From NCBI RefSeq assembly GCF_016107395.1, contig NZ_JAAIKO010000033.1, positions 1-64,000 on the forward strand: DNA of 64,000 bases, written 5' to 3'. Origin of the DNA: Streptomyces fildesensis. GTDB taxonomy: Bacteria > Actinomycetota > Actinomycetes > Streptomycetales > Streptomycetaceae. Positions within the stretch are counted from its first letter, which is position 1; each line of letters opens with the position of its first letter. Of this stretch, positions 10,059 to 22,200 are shown piece after piece. A model generated the notes under the pieces. It saw nothing but the letters and a program-made list of their open reading frames with translations, made no database searches and had not been told where the DNA came from. The position numbers were made by a program, and so were the translations under genes.

Positions 10059-10346
10059 CTACTTGGCGCCGGCCGCACCGCGGCGGATGCCGAGGCGCTC
10101 GACCAGGGCGCGGAAGCGCGTGATGTCCTTCTTGGCCAGGTACTGCAGCAGACGGCGGCGCTGGCCGACGAGCAGCAGCAGACCACGGCGGGAGTGGTGG
10201 TCGTGCTTGTGCAGCTTGAGGTGCTCGGTGAGGTCCGAGATACGGCGCGAGAGCATCGCGACCTGCACCTCGGGGGAGCCCGTGTCGCCCTCCTTGGCAC
10301 CGAACTCGGCGATGATCTGCTTCTTCGTCGCGGCGTCGAGCGGCAT
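10059..10346 (-). CDS. rpsO: 30S ribosomal protein S15
   Basis: 95-residue small-subunit protein binding the central domain of 16S rRNA. It shows the full S15 signature: 'GDTGSPEVQVAMLSRRI', 'LTEHLKLHKHDHHSRRGL' and 'RRRLLQYLAKKD'. The C-terminus has a short Ala/Gly-rich extension (RRGAAGAK) beyond the usual 89 residues. ATG at 10346 with GAGGAG 5-10 nt upstream. It is the first gene of the rpsO-pnp-M16 cluster and is divergent from the EspI-like gene. Confidence 0.97.
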   Translation of the reverse strand: MPLDAATKKQIIAEFGAKEGDTGSPEVQVAMLSRRISDLTEHLKLHKHDHHSRRGLLLLVGQRRRLLQYLAKKDITRFRALVERLGIRRGAAGAK

Positions 10347-10852
10347 ACGAACTCCTCAGGTGTTGGTTTGCCTCCGAGTGCCCCTGGACTGGAATCACAG
10401 GCGATCTTGGATAACTCTGGAGGCGAGGACGCGGGTTCTTACACACACATCCGTCAGCCAGGGTACCAGCCGCACGGGCGACGCTTCGCCGCGCGGGTCC
10501 GGGGGCCGAACGGGAGCGCCGGCCGGGGCCGGCCGGGAGTGCGGGCCGGAGGGGACGGCGAGTGCGGGCCGGAGGGGCGGGCCTGCCGTGGAACTGCCGC
10601 CGATGATTAGGCTGTCCCTCAGAGCGGCAGGAGCAGATAGCGGGCGGACAGCCCGAGCGGGGCACGGAAAGGCTGCTGCGGCACGCGGGGGAGGGGATCG
10701 ACGATGAAACACGCCGGGTTCTCCGGCTCCGTCCGTCGCGGGGATCGTCACACGTTCGACGACCGGTTCCGGGCCGCAGCAGGCCGTCAGCGCTCCACCG
10801 ACCGTGCGTCCCTGTCGTTCGGATGCGTTTCAGAGATATACCAGGAGGCATT
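10347..10852. other. 506-bp divergent intergenic region with an 18-bp tandem repeat
   Basis: Region between rpsO (minus) and the EspI-like gene (plus), which must hold both promoters. It contains an 18-bp direct repeat, GAGTGCGGGCCGGAGGGG, at 10537-10554 and 10560-10577 (period 23). No convincing gene was seen: open frames here lack ribosome-binding sites and family features. I could not assign -35/-10 elements with confidence. Confidence 0.55.
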
Positions 10853-14251
<3,399 letters not shown>

Positions 14252-14293
14252 CTCGGAGCAGTAGCGCGGAGCAGTAACCACAGCACCACTCCG

Positions 14294-14325
14294 GAGGGTC
14301 CCGCCGCACCAGCGGCGGGACCCTC
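14294..14325 (+). terminator. Terminator after the EspI-like gene
   Basis: Perfect 14-bp GC-rich stem (14294-14307 with 14312-14325), ACCA loop, 43 nt past the stop codon, followed by TTCGCG. It is strong enough to separate the EspI-like transcript from the ABC/two-component operon that starts at 14494. Confidence 0.75.
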
Positions 14326-14493
14326 TTCGCGCAGGGGAACGGACCGCGGCGTACATCACCGGGTGTAGTCCCGTTCCATCCCGGGATGCAGCCGGGCGCC
14401 CGGGAGTTCCGCCTGTGGGTCATCGTGCGCGCCCTGGTCGGCGGCCTAGCGTTGGGGCATCCCCCGATCGCTGCCGGCCACGAGGACCTTCCG

Positions 14494-15426
14494 ATGATCG
14501 AAGCCCACGCACTCACCAAGCGCTACGGCGAGCGCACCGCCGTCGAGGACCTCAGCTTCACCGTGCGGCCGGGCGCCGTCACCGGTTTCCTCGGCCCGAA
14601 CGGCGCCGGGAAGTCCACCACGATGCGGATGATCCTGGGCCTGGACGCCCCGTCGGCCGGCCGGGTCACGGTGAACGGCCGCCACTACGCCGACCACCGG
14701 GCCCCGCTGCACGAGGTCGGCGCGATGCTGGAGGCCCGTGCGATCCACACCGGGCGCTCGGCGTACCACCACCTCCTGGCGCTCGCCGTCACGACGGGCA
14801 TTCCGCGCGGCCGGGTCGACGAGGTGATCGACCTCGTGGGTCTGCGCGAGGTCGCGAGGAAGCGCGCGGGCGGCTTCTCGCTCGGTATGGGGCAGCGCCT
14901 CGGCATCGCGAGCGCGCTGCTCGGCGACCCTGCGACGCTGCTCCTGGACGAGCCGGTGAACGGCCTGGGCCCCGAGGGCATCCTGTGGATCCGCAATCTG
15001 CTGCGGAGCCTGGCCGCCGAAGGACGTACGGTCCTGGTCTCGTCGCACCTGATGTCCGAGATGGCGCTGACCGCCGAGCACCTGATCGTCATCGGCCGCG
15101 GCCGGCTGATCGCCGACACCTCCGTGGCGGAGTTCGTCCGCGGCGCGGCGGGCACCTCGGTACGGGTGCGGACCGATGACGCGGAGCGGCTGCGGAGGCT
15201 GCTGGCGGGTCCCGAGGTGACCGTGGCGTCGGAGGCGGCGGGGGTGCTGGAGGTAACCGGTCTGACCAGCGACCGGATCGGCAGGATCGCCGCCGACCAC
15301 GCCATCGCGCTGGCGGAGCTGACCCCGCAACAGGCCTCCCTGGAGCAGGCGTTCATGGAACTCACCCGGGACGCCGTGGAGTACCAGGCGCCTCCCGTCG
15401 CAGATCACGAAGGACGTGCGGCATGA
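14494..15426 (+). CDS. ABC transporter ATP-binding protein
   Basis: 310 residues. Walker A GPNGAGKST (34-42), a shifted ABC signature region 'FSLGMGQRLGIA' near 130, and Walker B 'ATLLLDEPVNGLG' near 150, followed by the DrrA/NatA-type C-terminal domain. ATG at 14494 is chosen because MIEAHALTKRYGER is the family N-terminus and GAGGA lies about 10 nt upstream; the frame is open back to 14386. Its last codons overlap the permease start (ATGA), and histidine kinase and response regulator genes follow without gaps. Such ABC-2 exporter plus NarL-type two-component operons often respond to antibiotics or envelope stress (family knowledge); the substrate here is unknown. Confidence 0.93.
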   Translation: MIEAHALTKRYGERTAVEDLSFTVRPGAVTGFLGPNGAGKSTTMRMILGLDAPSAGRVTVNGRHYADHRAPLHEVGAMLEARAIHTGRSAYHHLLALAVTTGIPRGRVDEVIDLVGLREVARKRAGGFSLGMGQRLGIASALLGDPATLLLDEPVNGLGPEGILWIRNLLRSLAAEGRTVLVSSHLMSEMALTAEHLIVIGRGRLIADTSVAEFVRGAAGTSVRVRTDDAERLRRLLAGPEVTVASEAAGVLEVTGLTSDRIGRIAADHAIALAELTPQQASLEQAFMELTRDAVEYQAPPVADHEGRAA

Positions 15427-16247
15427 CCACTCTCCCCGCCCGCCCGGCCGCCGCGAGCGGCCCCGCCGTCCGCGGCCACGTCACCCAGCTCCGGGTGCTG
15501 CACTCCGAGTGGATCAAGCTGCGCACCCTGCGGTCCACGCTCGTCACGCTGACCGCCGCCGTGGTCGTGATGATCGGCCTCGGACTGCTCTTCTGCGCGG
15601 TCAGCGCGAACCGCTGGCCGCATATGGACCGGGGTGAACAGCTCAGGTTCAGCGCGGCCGGGGTGAGCGTGCGTGGCTTCCTGCTCGCGCAGCTCGCCGT
15701 CGCGGTCCTCGGTGTCCTCGTCGTCTCCGGCGAGTACGCGACCGGCATGATCCGCGCGACGCTCTCCGCCGTCCCGCGACGGCTTCCGGTGCTGTGGGCG
15801 AAGGCCGCCGTGTACACGGCGGTGACGTTCCTCGCGATGACGACGGCGTCGCTCGTCGCGTTCCTGGCCGGCCAGGCGATCCTGTCGTCGCAGCACATCG
15901 GTACGTCCCTCGGCGCGCCCGGCGCCGCCCGCATGGTGTTCGGCGCCGGCCTGTACCTCACCGTCGTCGGCCTGCTGAGCGTGGCGCTCGGCACCCTCAT
16001 CCGCAGTACGGCGGGCGGCATCGCCACCGTCTTCGGGCTGCTCATGGTGCTGCCGCTGCTGACCGAGGCGCTGCCGACGACCTGGTCCATCAGCGAGTAC
16101 CTGCCGAGCAATGCGGGACAGGCGCTGCTGGCGGCCCACCGGGAGCCGCATATCTTGGCCCCATGGACCGGCTTCGCAGTCTTCTGTCTCTACACGGTCG
16201 TCGCCCTGGCAGCGGCGGCGGCAGCGCTCAAGCGCCGGGACGCGTGA
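15423..16247 (+). CDS. ABC-2 type transporter permease
   Basis: 274-residue integral membrane protein with about six hydrophobic segments (about 45-66, 92-108, 125-150, 180-200, 205-222 and 245-267). The N-terminal amphipathic 'VLHSEWIKLRTLRSTLVTL' is typical of ABC-2 permeases with an 'E-W-x-K-L-R-T' entry helix. Translation is coupled to the ATPase gene through ATGA. It is the partner of the 14494-15426 ATPase in an exporter, and its stop lies 4 nt before the histidine kinase start. Confidence 0.9.
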   Translation: MTTLPARPAAASGPAVRGHVTQLRVLHSEWIKLRTLRSTLVTLTAAVVVMIGLGLLFCAVSANRWPHMDRGEQLRFSAAGVSVRGFLLAQLAVAVLGVLVVSGEYATGMIRATLSAVPRRLPVLWAKAAVYTAVTFLAMTTASLVAFLAGQAILSSQHIGTSLGAPGAARMVFGAGLYLTVVGLLSVALGTLIRSTAGGIATVFGLLMVLPLLTEALPTTWSISEYLPSNAGQALLAAHREPHILAPWTGFAVFCLYTVVALAAAAAALKRRDA

Positions 16248-16251
16248 GGCG

Positions 16252-17490
16252 GTGACGCCCGCCGCGCCCGCGCTCCGGCGGACGGTGCGGTCCTGGCGCG
16301 CCCACCTCGGGCGCGCCAGGCTGCTGGTGCGGGCGAAGCTGCCGCCGGTCGCCGTCGACGCGGTGCTCACCGCGGCGCTGCTGTTCGCGACGGCGGGCCT
16401 GGCTCACCGTGATCTGTCCCGCTCGACATCCCTCGTGGTCTTCCAGTGGCTGCTGCTGATCCCGCTGGTGTGGCGGCGCCGGGCCCCGCTGGCCGTCTTC
16501 GGTGCCATGGCGGCGGTCGCGTTCCTCCAATGGCTGGCGGGAGCCCCGCTGCCCGCCGATGTCGCGCTGCTCATCGCGCTGTACACCGTGGCCGCCCACT
16601 CCTCCCGGCTCCGGACGCTGTCGGCCGTCGGCGTGCTCGAACTCGGCGCTCTGCTGGCCTCGTTGACCTGGGCGACGCACGGACGCACCACCCAGTCGTT
16701 CATCGCGCTGTCGGCGATGGTGATCGCCGCCGCCGTGACCGGGGTCAACGTGCGCACCCGGCGCGCCTACCTCGCCGCGCTGGAGGACCGGGCCGGACGG
16801 CTGGAGCGGGAGCGCGACCAGCAGGCGCAGCTCGCGGTGGCCGGTGAACGAGCCAGGATCGCCCGCGAGATGCACGACATCGTCACGCACAACCTGTCGG
16901 TGATGGTCGCGCTCGCCGACGGCGCGGTCTTCGCGCAGGAGCGGCACCCGGAGAAGGCGGCCGCCGCGATGCGGCAGGTGTCCGGGACCGGCCGGCAGGC
17001 CATCACCGACATGCGCCGGTTCCTCGGGGTGCTGCGCGCCGACGAACCCGACGCGCTGCGCCATCCCATGCCCGGCATCGCCCAGTTGGAGCCGCTCGCC
17101 GAACAGGTGCGCGCCGCCGGACTGCCGACCCGTCTGAGCGTCAGCGGAAACCCGGCCGCGGCCACCGCGGCGGCCCAACTCACCGTCTACCGACTGGTAC
17201 AGGAAGCCTTGACCAACACCCTCAAGCACGCCCCGGCCGGCACCCGTGCCGAGGTCCGGGTGCGCTGCTCCCCCGATTCCGTCCGGGTGGACATCACCGA
17301 CGACGGCCCCGCCGCGCCCGCGACCGCGGATCCGTCCCCTACCGCGTCCGGGCACGGGATTCCCGGGATGCGCGAACGGGCCGCCGCGTACGGCGGGCAG
17401 CTCGACGCGGGCCCGCAGCCGGACGGCGGCTGGCGGGTCTCGGCCGTGCTCACCCTGAATCCTCCCCAGGACGGGGACGGTGCGCTGTGA
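16252..17490 (+). CDS. NarL/DesK-type sensor histidine kinase
   Basis: 412 residues. Four to five transmembrane helices in the first 165 residues with little extracellular domain, so an intramembrane-sensing type. The HisKA_3 dimerisation helix has the phospho-acceptor His208 in REMHDIVTHNL. A C-terminal HATPase domain follows with the N-box 'LVQEALTNTLKHA' near 320 and G-box 'GHGIPGMRERAA' near 370. The GTG start at 16252 sits 4 nt after the permease stop; the longer frame from 16111 overlaps the permease and is rejected. It ends in a GTGA overlap with the response regulator. It likely controls this transporter operon. Confidence 0.92.
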   Translation: MTPAAPALRRTVRSWRAHLGRARLLVRAKLPPVAVDAVLTAALLFATAGLAHRDLSRSTSLVVFQWLLLIPLVWRRRAPLAVFGAMAAVAFLQWLAGAPLPADVALLIALYTVAAHSSRLRTLSAVGVLELGALLASLTWATHGRTTQSFIALSAMVIAAAVTGVNVRTRRAYLAALEDRAGRLERERDQQAQLAVAGERARIAREMHDIVTHNLSVMVALADGAVFAQERHPEKAAAAMRQVSGTGRQAITDMRRFLGVLRADEPDALRHPMPGIAQLEPLAEQVRAAGLPTRLSVSGNPAAATAAAQLTVYRLVQEALTNTLKHAPAGTRAEVRVRCSPDSVRVDITDDGPAAPATADPSPTASGHGIPGMRERAAAYGGQLDAGPQPDGGWRVSAVLTLNPPQDGDGAL

Positions 17491-18152
17491 CGATCCGGGT
17501 GCTTCTCGTCGACGACGAACCGCTGCTGCGGATGGCCTTCACGATGGTCCTCGACGCCCAGCCCGACATGGAGCCGGTCGGCGAGGCCGCCGACGGCGCC
17601 GAGGCCGTCCGCCTCACCCTCGCGCTGCGGCCCGATGTGGTGCTGATGGACGTCCGGATGCCCGGCACGGACGGGATCGAGGCCACCGGCCGGATCGTCG
17701 ATTCCTGCCCGGAGACCCGGGTGCTCATCCTGACCACGTTCGACCTGGACGAATACGCCTTCGCGGGGCTGCGGGCGGGCGCCTCCGGCTTCCTGCTCAA
17801 GAACGCGCTCCCCGAGGAGCTGCTCGCCGCGATCCGCTCGGTCGCCGCGGGCGACGCCGTCGTCGCGCCACGGATCACCCGCCGCCTGCTGGAGAACTTC
17901 GCCCACCAGCTCCCGGCCGGAACCGGTGCGGCGGACGGTGACGAGCGCCTGGGCCGGCTCACCGCCCGGGAGCGCGAGGTCCTCGTCGAGGTCGGCCGCG
18001 GGCTGTCCAACACGGAGATCGCCGCGGGTCTGCACCTCGCCGAGGCGACGGTGAAGACCCATCTGAGCCGGATCCTGGTCAAGCTCGGGCTGCGCGACCG
18101 CGTACAGGCGGTCGTCTTCGCGTACGAGACCCGGCTGATCAGACCGTCCTAG
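17487..18152 (+). CDS. NarL-family response regulator
   Basis: 221 residues. The receiver domain has the acidic pair D9/D10, phosphorylation site Asp55 in VVLMDVRMPG, and Lys in 'FLLKNALPEE'. A LuxR-type HTH covers about 152-210 ('LTAREREVLVEVGRGLSNTEIA', 'TVKTHLSRILVKLGLRDR'). GTG start coupled to the kinase stop. Cognate regulator of the adjacent kinase. It ends 10 bp from the convergent ribF, with no clear terminator between them. Confidence 0.94.
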   Translation: MTIRVLLVDDEPLLRMAFTMVLDAQPDMEPVGEAADGAEAVRLTLALRPDVVLMDVRMPGTDGIEATGRIVDSCPETRVLILTTFDLDEYAFAGLRAGASGFLLKNALPEELLAAIRSVAAGDAVVAPRITRRLLENFAHQLPAGTGAADGDERLGRLTAREREVLVEVGRGLSNTEIAAGLHLAEATVKTHLSRILVKLGLRDRVQAVVFAYETRLIRPS

Positions 18153-18162
18153 GCCGACGGCG

Positions 18163-19119
18163 CTACTCGGGTGTCGGCGCCGCGTCGATCAGTTCGCGGG
18201 ACTGCTTCACGTCCTCCGCCATCCGCACCAGCAGCGCGTCGATCGAGTCGAACTTCTCCATCCCCCGCAGATACGCGAGGAAGTCGACGGCCACGTGCAG
18301 CCCGTACAGATCCAGCCCGACGCGGTCGATCGCGTACGCCTCGACCGTGCGTGCCGTGCCGTCGAAGGTCGGGTTCGTGCCGACCGAGATGGCGGCGGGC
18401 ATCGGCTCGCCGTCGACGTGCAGCCAGCCGGCGTACACGCCGTCCGCGGGGATCGCCGTGTGCGGCAGCGTCTCCACGTTCGCCGTCGGGAAGCCCAGCT
18501 CGCGGCCGCGCTGCGCGCCCCGGACGACGACGCCCTCGACGCGGTGCGGACGGCCCAGGATCTCCATCGCGCCCGCCACGTCGCCCTCGGCGACCAGCCG
18601 GCGCGTCATCGTCGAAGAGAACGGCTCGCCGCCGCCCGCGGAGCCGCGCACGTACAGATCCACGACGTCGACCTCGTAGTCGTACTTCAGGCCCATCGCG
18701 GAGAGGAACTCGACGTCACCGGCGGCCTTGTGCCCGAACCGGAAGTTCGGGCCTTCGACGACGAGCTTCGCGCGCAGCGCGTCGACGAGCACCGTCCGCA
18801 CGAAATCGCCGGGCGACAGCTTCGAGAACTCCGCGGTGAAGGGAAGGATGAGCAGCGCGTCGACGCCCAGTCCCGCCATCAGCTCGGCACGGCGGTGGTG
18901 CGCGGACAGCAGCGGCGGGTGGCTGCCCGGCCGGACGACCTCGCTCGGGTGCGGATCGAACGTGACGACCACCGACCGGACACCCAGCTCACGGGCGCGG
19001 TCGACAGCGCGCCCGATGATCAGCTGATGCCCCCTGTGCACGCCGTCGTAGGAGCCGATGGTGACGACGCTGCGTCCCCAGTCCCCGGGAACGTCCTCCA
19101 AGCCCCGCCAGCGCTGCAC
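18163..19119 (-). CDS. ribF: Bifunctional riboflavin kinase/FAD synthetase
   Basis: Makes FMN and FAD from riboflavin. 318 residues: an N-terminal FAD synthetase nucleotidyltransferase ('VTIGSYDGVHRGHQ' near 18-31, 'VVTFDPHPSEVVRPG' near 55), then a C-terminal flavokinase ('LGFPTANVE', 'GVYAGWLHVDG', 'NPTFDG'). Candidate starts are ATG 19185, ATG 19137 and GTG 19119. GTG 19119 is preferred because GGAG lies about 8 nt upstream and VQRWRGLEDVP is the conserved beginning. It lies between the two-component system and the protease/NTPase gene; in most Streptomyces it neighbours truB. Confidence 0.94.
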   Translation of the reverse strand: MQRWRGLEDVPGDWGRSVVTIGSYDGVHRGHQLIIGRAVDRARELGVRSVVVTFDPHPSEVVRPGSHPPLLSAHHRRAELMAGLGVDALLILPFTAEFSKLSPGDFVRTVLVDALRAKLVVEGPNFRFGHKAAGDVEFLSAMGLKYDYEVDVVDLYVRGSAGGGEPFSSTMTRRLVAEGDVAGAMEILGRPHRVEGVVVRGAQRGRELGFPTANVETLPHTAIPADGVYAGWLHVDGEPMPAAISVGTNPTFDGTARTVEAYAIDRVGLDLYGLHVAVDFLAYLRGMEKFDSIDALLVRMAEDVKQSRELIDAAPTPE

Positions 19120-19250
19120 CTTGACGCTCCGCTTCATCGTCGTACCGAATAGCTGTGTATGCCTGTACGGGTCCAAGCCTGCCATGTCCCCGTGCCGGGC
19201 TCAGCCACCGGCCCCGCCGCCGCGCCCGCGGCACGGGCCGCGACCTGCCC

Positions 19251-22200
19251 CTACGGGGTGGACGGTACGGCGAGTTGTTCGCACAGCCGGCGGGCGCTGG
19301 GGCCGATGACGGCGTCCCAGGCGCCGTCGGAGTCCAGCCAGCCGCGGACCAGCCGGGCGAAGCACGGGGAGGCGGCGGCGAGCTGGACGAGCCGCCGGTC
19401 GAAGTGCGCGGCGCCTTCGGGGGTGCGCCCGAGCAGCAGGCCGAGACGGTGCACGAGATCGCGGGTGAGCAGCGGCGGGCGGCGGGCGCAGCCGTCCGCT
19501 GCGGCGCCGAGCAGCGCGTCCAGGACGTCGGCGTCCCGTTCGCGTTCCAGGGCCACGTCGAGCAGTTCCTGGCGCATCGGCCGGGAGATGTGGCTGCCGG
19601 GCGCGGCGAGCACCGGGGCGACCGCGCGCCGCACCTCCGGCGGGTGTTCCCGCAGCAACTCCACTACCAGCGGAAACACCACCGCGCGGGCGGAGGCGCC
19701 CTGCTCGAGCCGCCGGTCGAGGAACTCCGCCGCATGGACGGCGCCCTCCGGCCGGTGCCGCAGATGGTCCCGTACGAGGCCGGCCGCGCGGCGGGCCAGC
19801 GCGGGAGTGGTCACCGCCGCCAGCTCGCGCAGCACCTCGCCGGCGCCGGCGCCCGGCTCCCGCAGCCGGGCCTGGAACGCGGCGAGCACCGGTTCCGGAT
19901 GCGAGGCGAGCGCGGCGGCGAGGGCGCCGGCCGGCAGCTGTGGATCGCCCGCGGCGAAGTGGGTGAGCGCGGCCGGCAGGTGCCGGGAGCGGGTCGCGGG
20001 GTCGCGGACGAGGAGGGCCAGCGCCGCTCCGTGCAGCGTGCAGTCCTCGGTGCGGGCGAGCATCGCCAGCGCCGCGTACCGCAGCAGTTCCCGGTCGGCG
20101 TCGGACCGTACGTAGGGCGCGGCGCGCACCCCGTACGCGGCGGCGGCGACGTGCCGGGCGGGCCGTTCCTCGTGGGCCCAGCGGTCGACGGCGCGGCAGA
20201 CCGCCGACGGTTCGTCCTCCGCGAGGGCTGCCAGCAGTTCATCGGCGCCGGGGTGCGCGGCTTCGACCAGCGCCTCGGTCAGATCGTCCACGGCGCGGTG
20301 CCGGTGGGTGTGCAGCAGCGCCTGGACGGCGGCGGCCACGGTCGGGCGCGGGCCTTTGAGCGCCGTGTCCGTCTGCAGCGGCCGGTCGTCGCCGAACCAG
20401 CCGCAGATCACGGGCAGCGCGGCGCGCGGGGCGTCGCAGAGCAGTTCCCCGACGGTCGGGAGGAAGCGCTCGGCGGGACCCGGCGAGCCCGGGACGCCGT
20501 GCACGTTCTGCGGATGCGGGTTCTGCGGGTTCTGCGGGTTCTGCGAGGGTGGGCCGTCGGCGGGCAGGAGCAGCCGCAGCAGGTCGAGCCGCTCCCCCAG
20601 CGGCAGCTCCAGCCGCCGCCAGAACCACGGACCGAACTCCGCCAGGCCGCCGAGGCCCTGCGGACCGAACCCGCCGCGTTCGATCGACCGCACGGTGATC
20701 CGCTCCGCCAGCAGCCGCAGCACACCCCGGTACTGGCCGGCGTCCGGCACCCGCAGCAGGACCTCGCCCAGCAGATGCGCCGCCCACCACACGGCGTCCG
20801 CCCGCCGGGCCGCCTCCGGCGCGGGCAGGGGTGGCCGTGACTCTCCGCTCGGACCGGCTTCGGGGGCCGCCGCCGGGGCCGGCCCCGGCGCGACCGGACT
20901 CCGGGGCGGCGGTACCGCCGCGCGCCCCGCACCGGGCCGCCGGTTGGGGACGGTGTCCGCGTCGAGATCCGCCTCGTCCGCCGGCGGATCGTCGAACGCG
21001 GGTCGGTCCATGAGGCGGTCCATCAGGGCGGGAGCCGGGGCGGCTGCCGCGTCCGGCTCCCCCTCCGACGCTCCCTCCGGCTCCCCGACCACAGGTGGCC
21101 AGGGCGGTGTCCGGGGTGGCGTCTGCGGCTTTGGCGGGGCGGCGAGGCGGCTCGGTTCCGCGGCCTGCTGGTCGAGGGCGTGGATCAGCGTTTCGAGATG
21201 CCGGGCGAGCGCGGTGGGGCCGGACTGGCGGGCGGTGAGCAGCAGGGACTGGATGACGGGGCCGATGCGGTGGCGGGGCACCGGAAGCGAGTGCGGAGCG
21301 GCGGCGGGGCCGACCGGAGGGGCCGGCGGCACGGTGTGCCCGGGGGCGTGACCGGCGCGGGCCCCGGGGCGCGACGGCAGCCGGACCGGGGCCTCCGCGG
21401 CGCCCGCCGGGGCGGCGAACCACCGGTGGACGAGGGCGAACAGGGCCTCGTCGAGGTCAAGGTGCAGCCCTTGCAGCCAGTCGGCGAACTCCTCGTGCGC
21501 GAAGCGGTATCCCGCTCCGGCCGGGACGACGAGGCCTTCGGTGAGGACGGCCGAGGCCCAGCCCGTACGCCAGGGGAAGAGGTCCTCGAAGGACTCCCGG
21601 TCCAGCTCGCCCTGGCCGGGCCCCAGACAGCGCCGCGCCGCCTCGTGCACCTGCCCGGCGACCCGGGCGGCCAGCCGCCGGACGGCAGTCCCCCGGGCGG
21701 GGCTCTCGGCGCCCGCCGTCAGCCGGACGGCGATCCGCAGGCACACCAGGTCCAGATAGGCCGAGAAGATCTCCGCACGGCCGGGCACGGCGTCCTCAGC
21801 GGCGGGCGTTCCCACCGGGTCGGGCACCGCCGGTTCCGGGAGGGCCGCGCGGATCTCGGCGAACAGCCGCAGGGCCAGCGGATGGGCGGCGTCGGTCGCG
21901 GCCAGCGCCCCGGGCGGGATGCCGTACCGGGCCCTGGCGCGGACGGCCTGCCGCTCCGGGAGGTCGCCGAGCCGGACGCAGAACGGCAGCGCGCGGGCCG
22001 GGGCGCCGGGCGGTACGGCCGGCGCCTCCTCGGGCACATGGAGCATCCCGGCGGGGAACAGGGCGCCCGCCTGCTCCCAGTACTCGGGGCGGCACGCCAC
22101 GACCAGCCGGACGCCGCCCGCCCGCAGCCAACTCGCCGTACCGGCCGTCCAGTCGGGCAGCGCGTGCGCCAGAACGGGCGGCATCTCCTCCGGACCGTCG

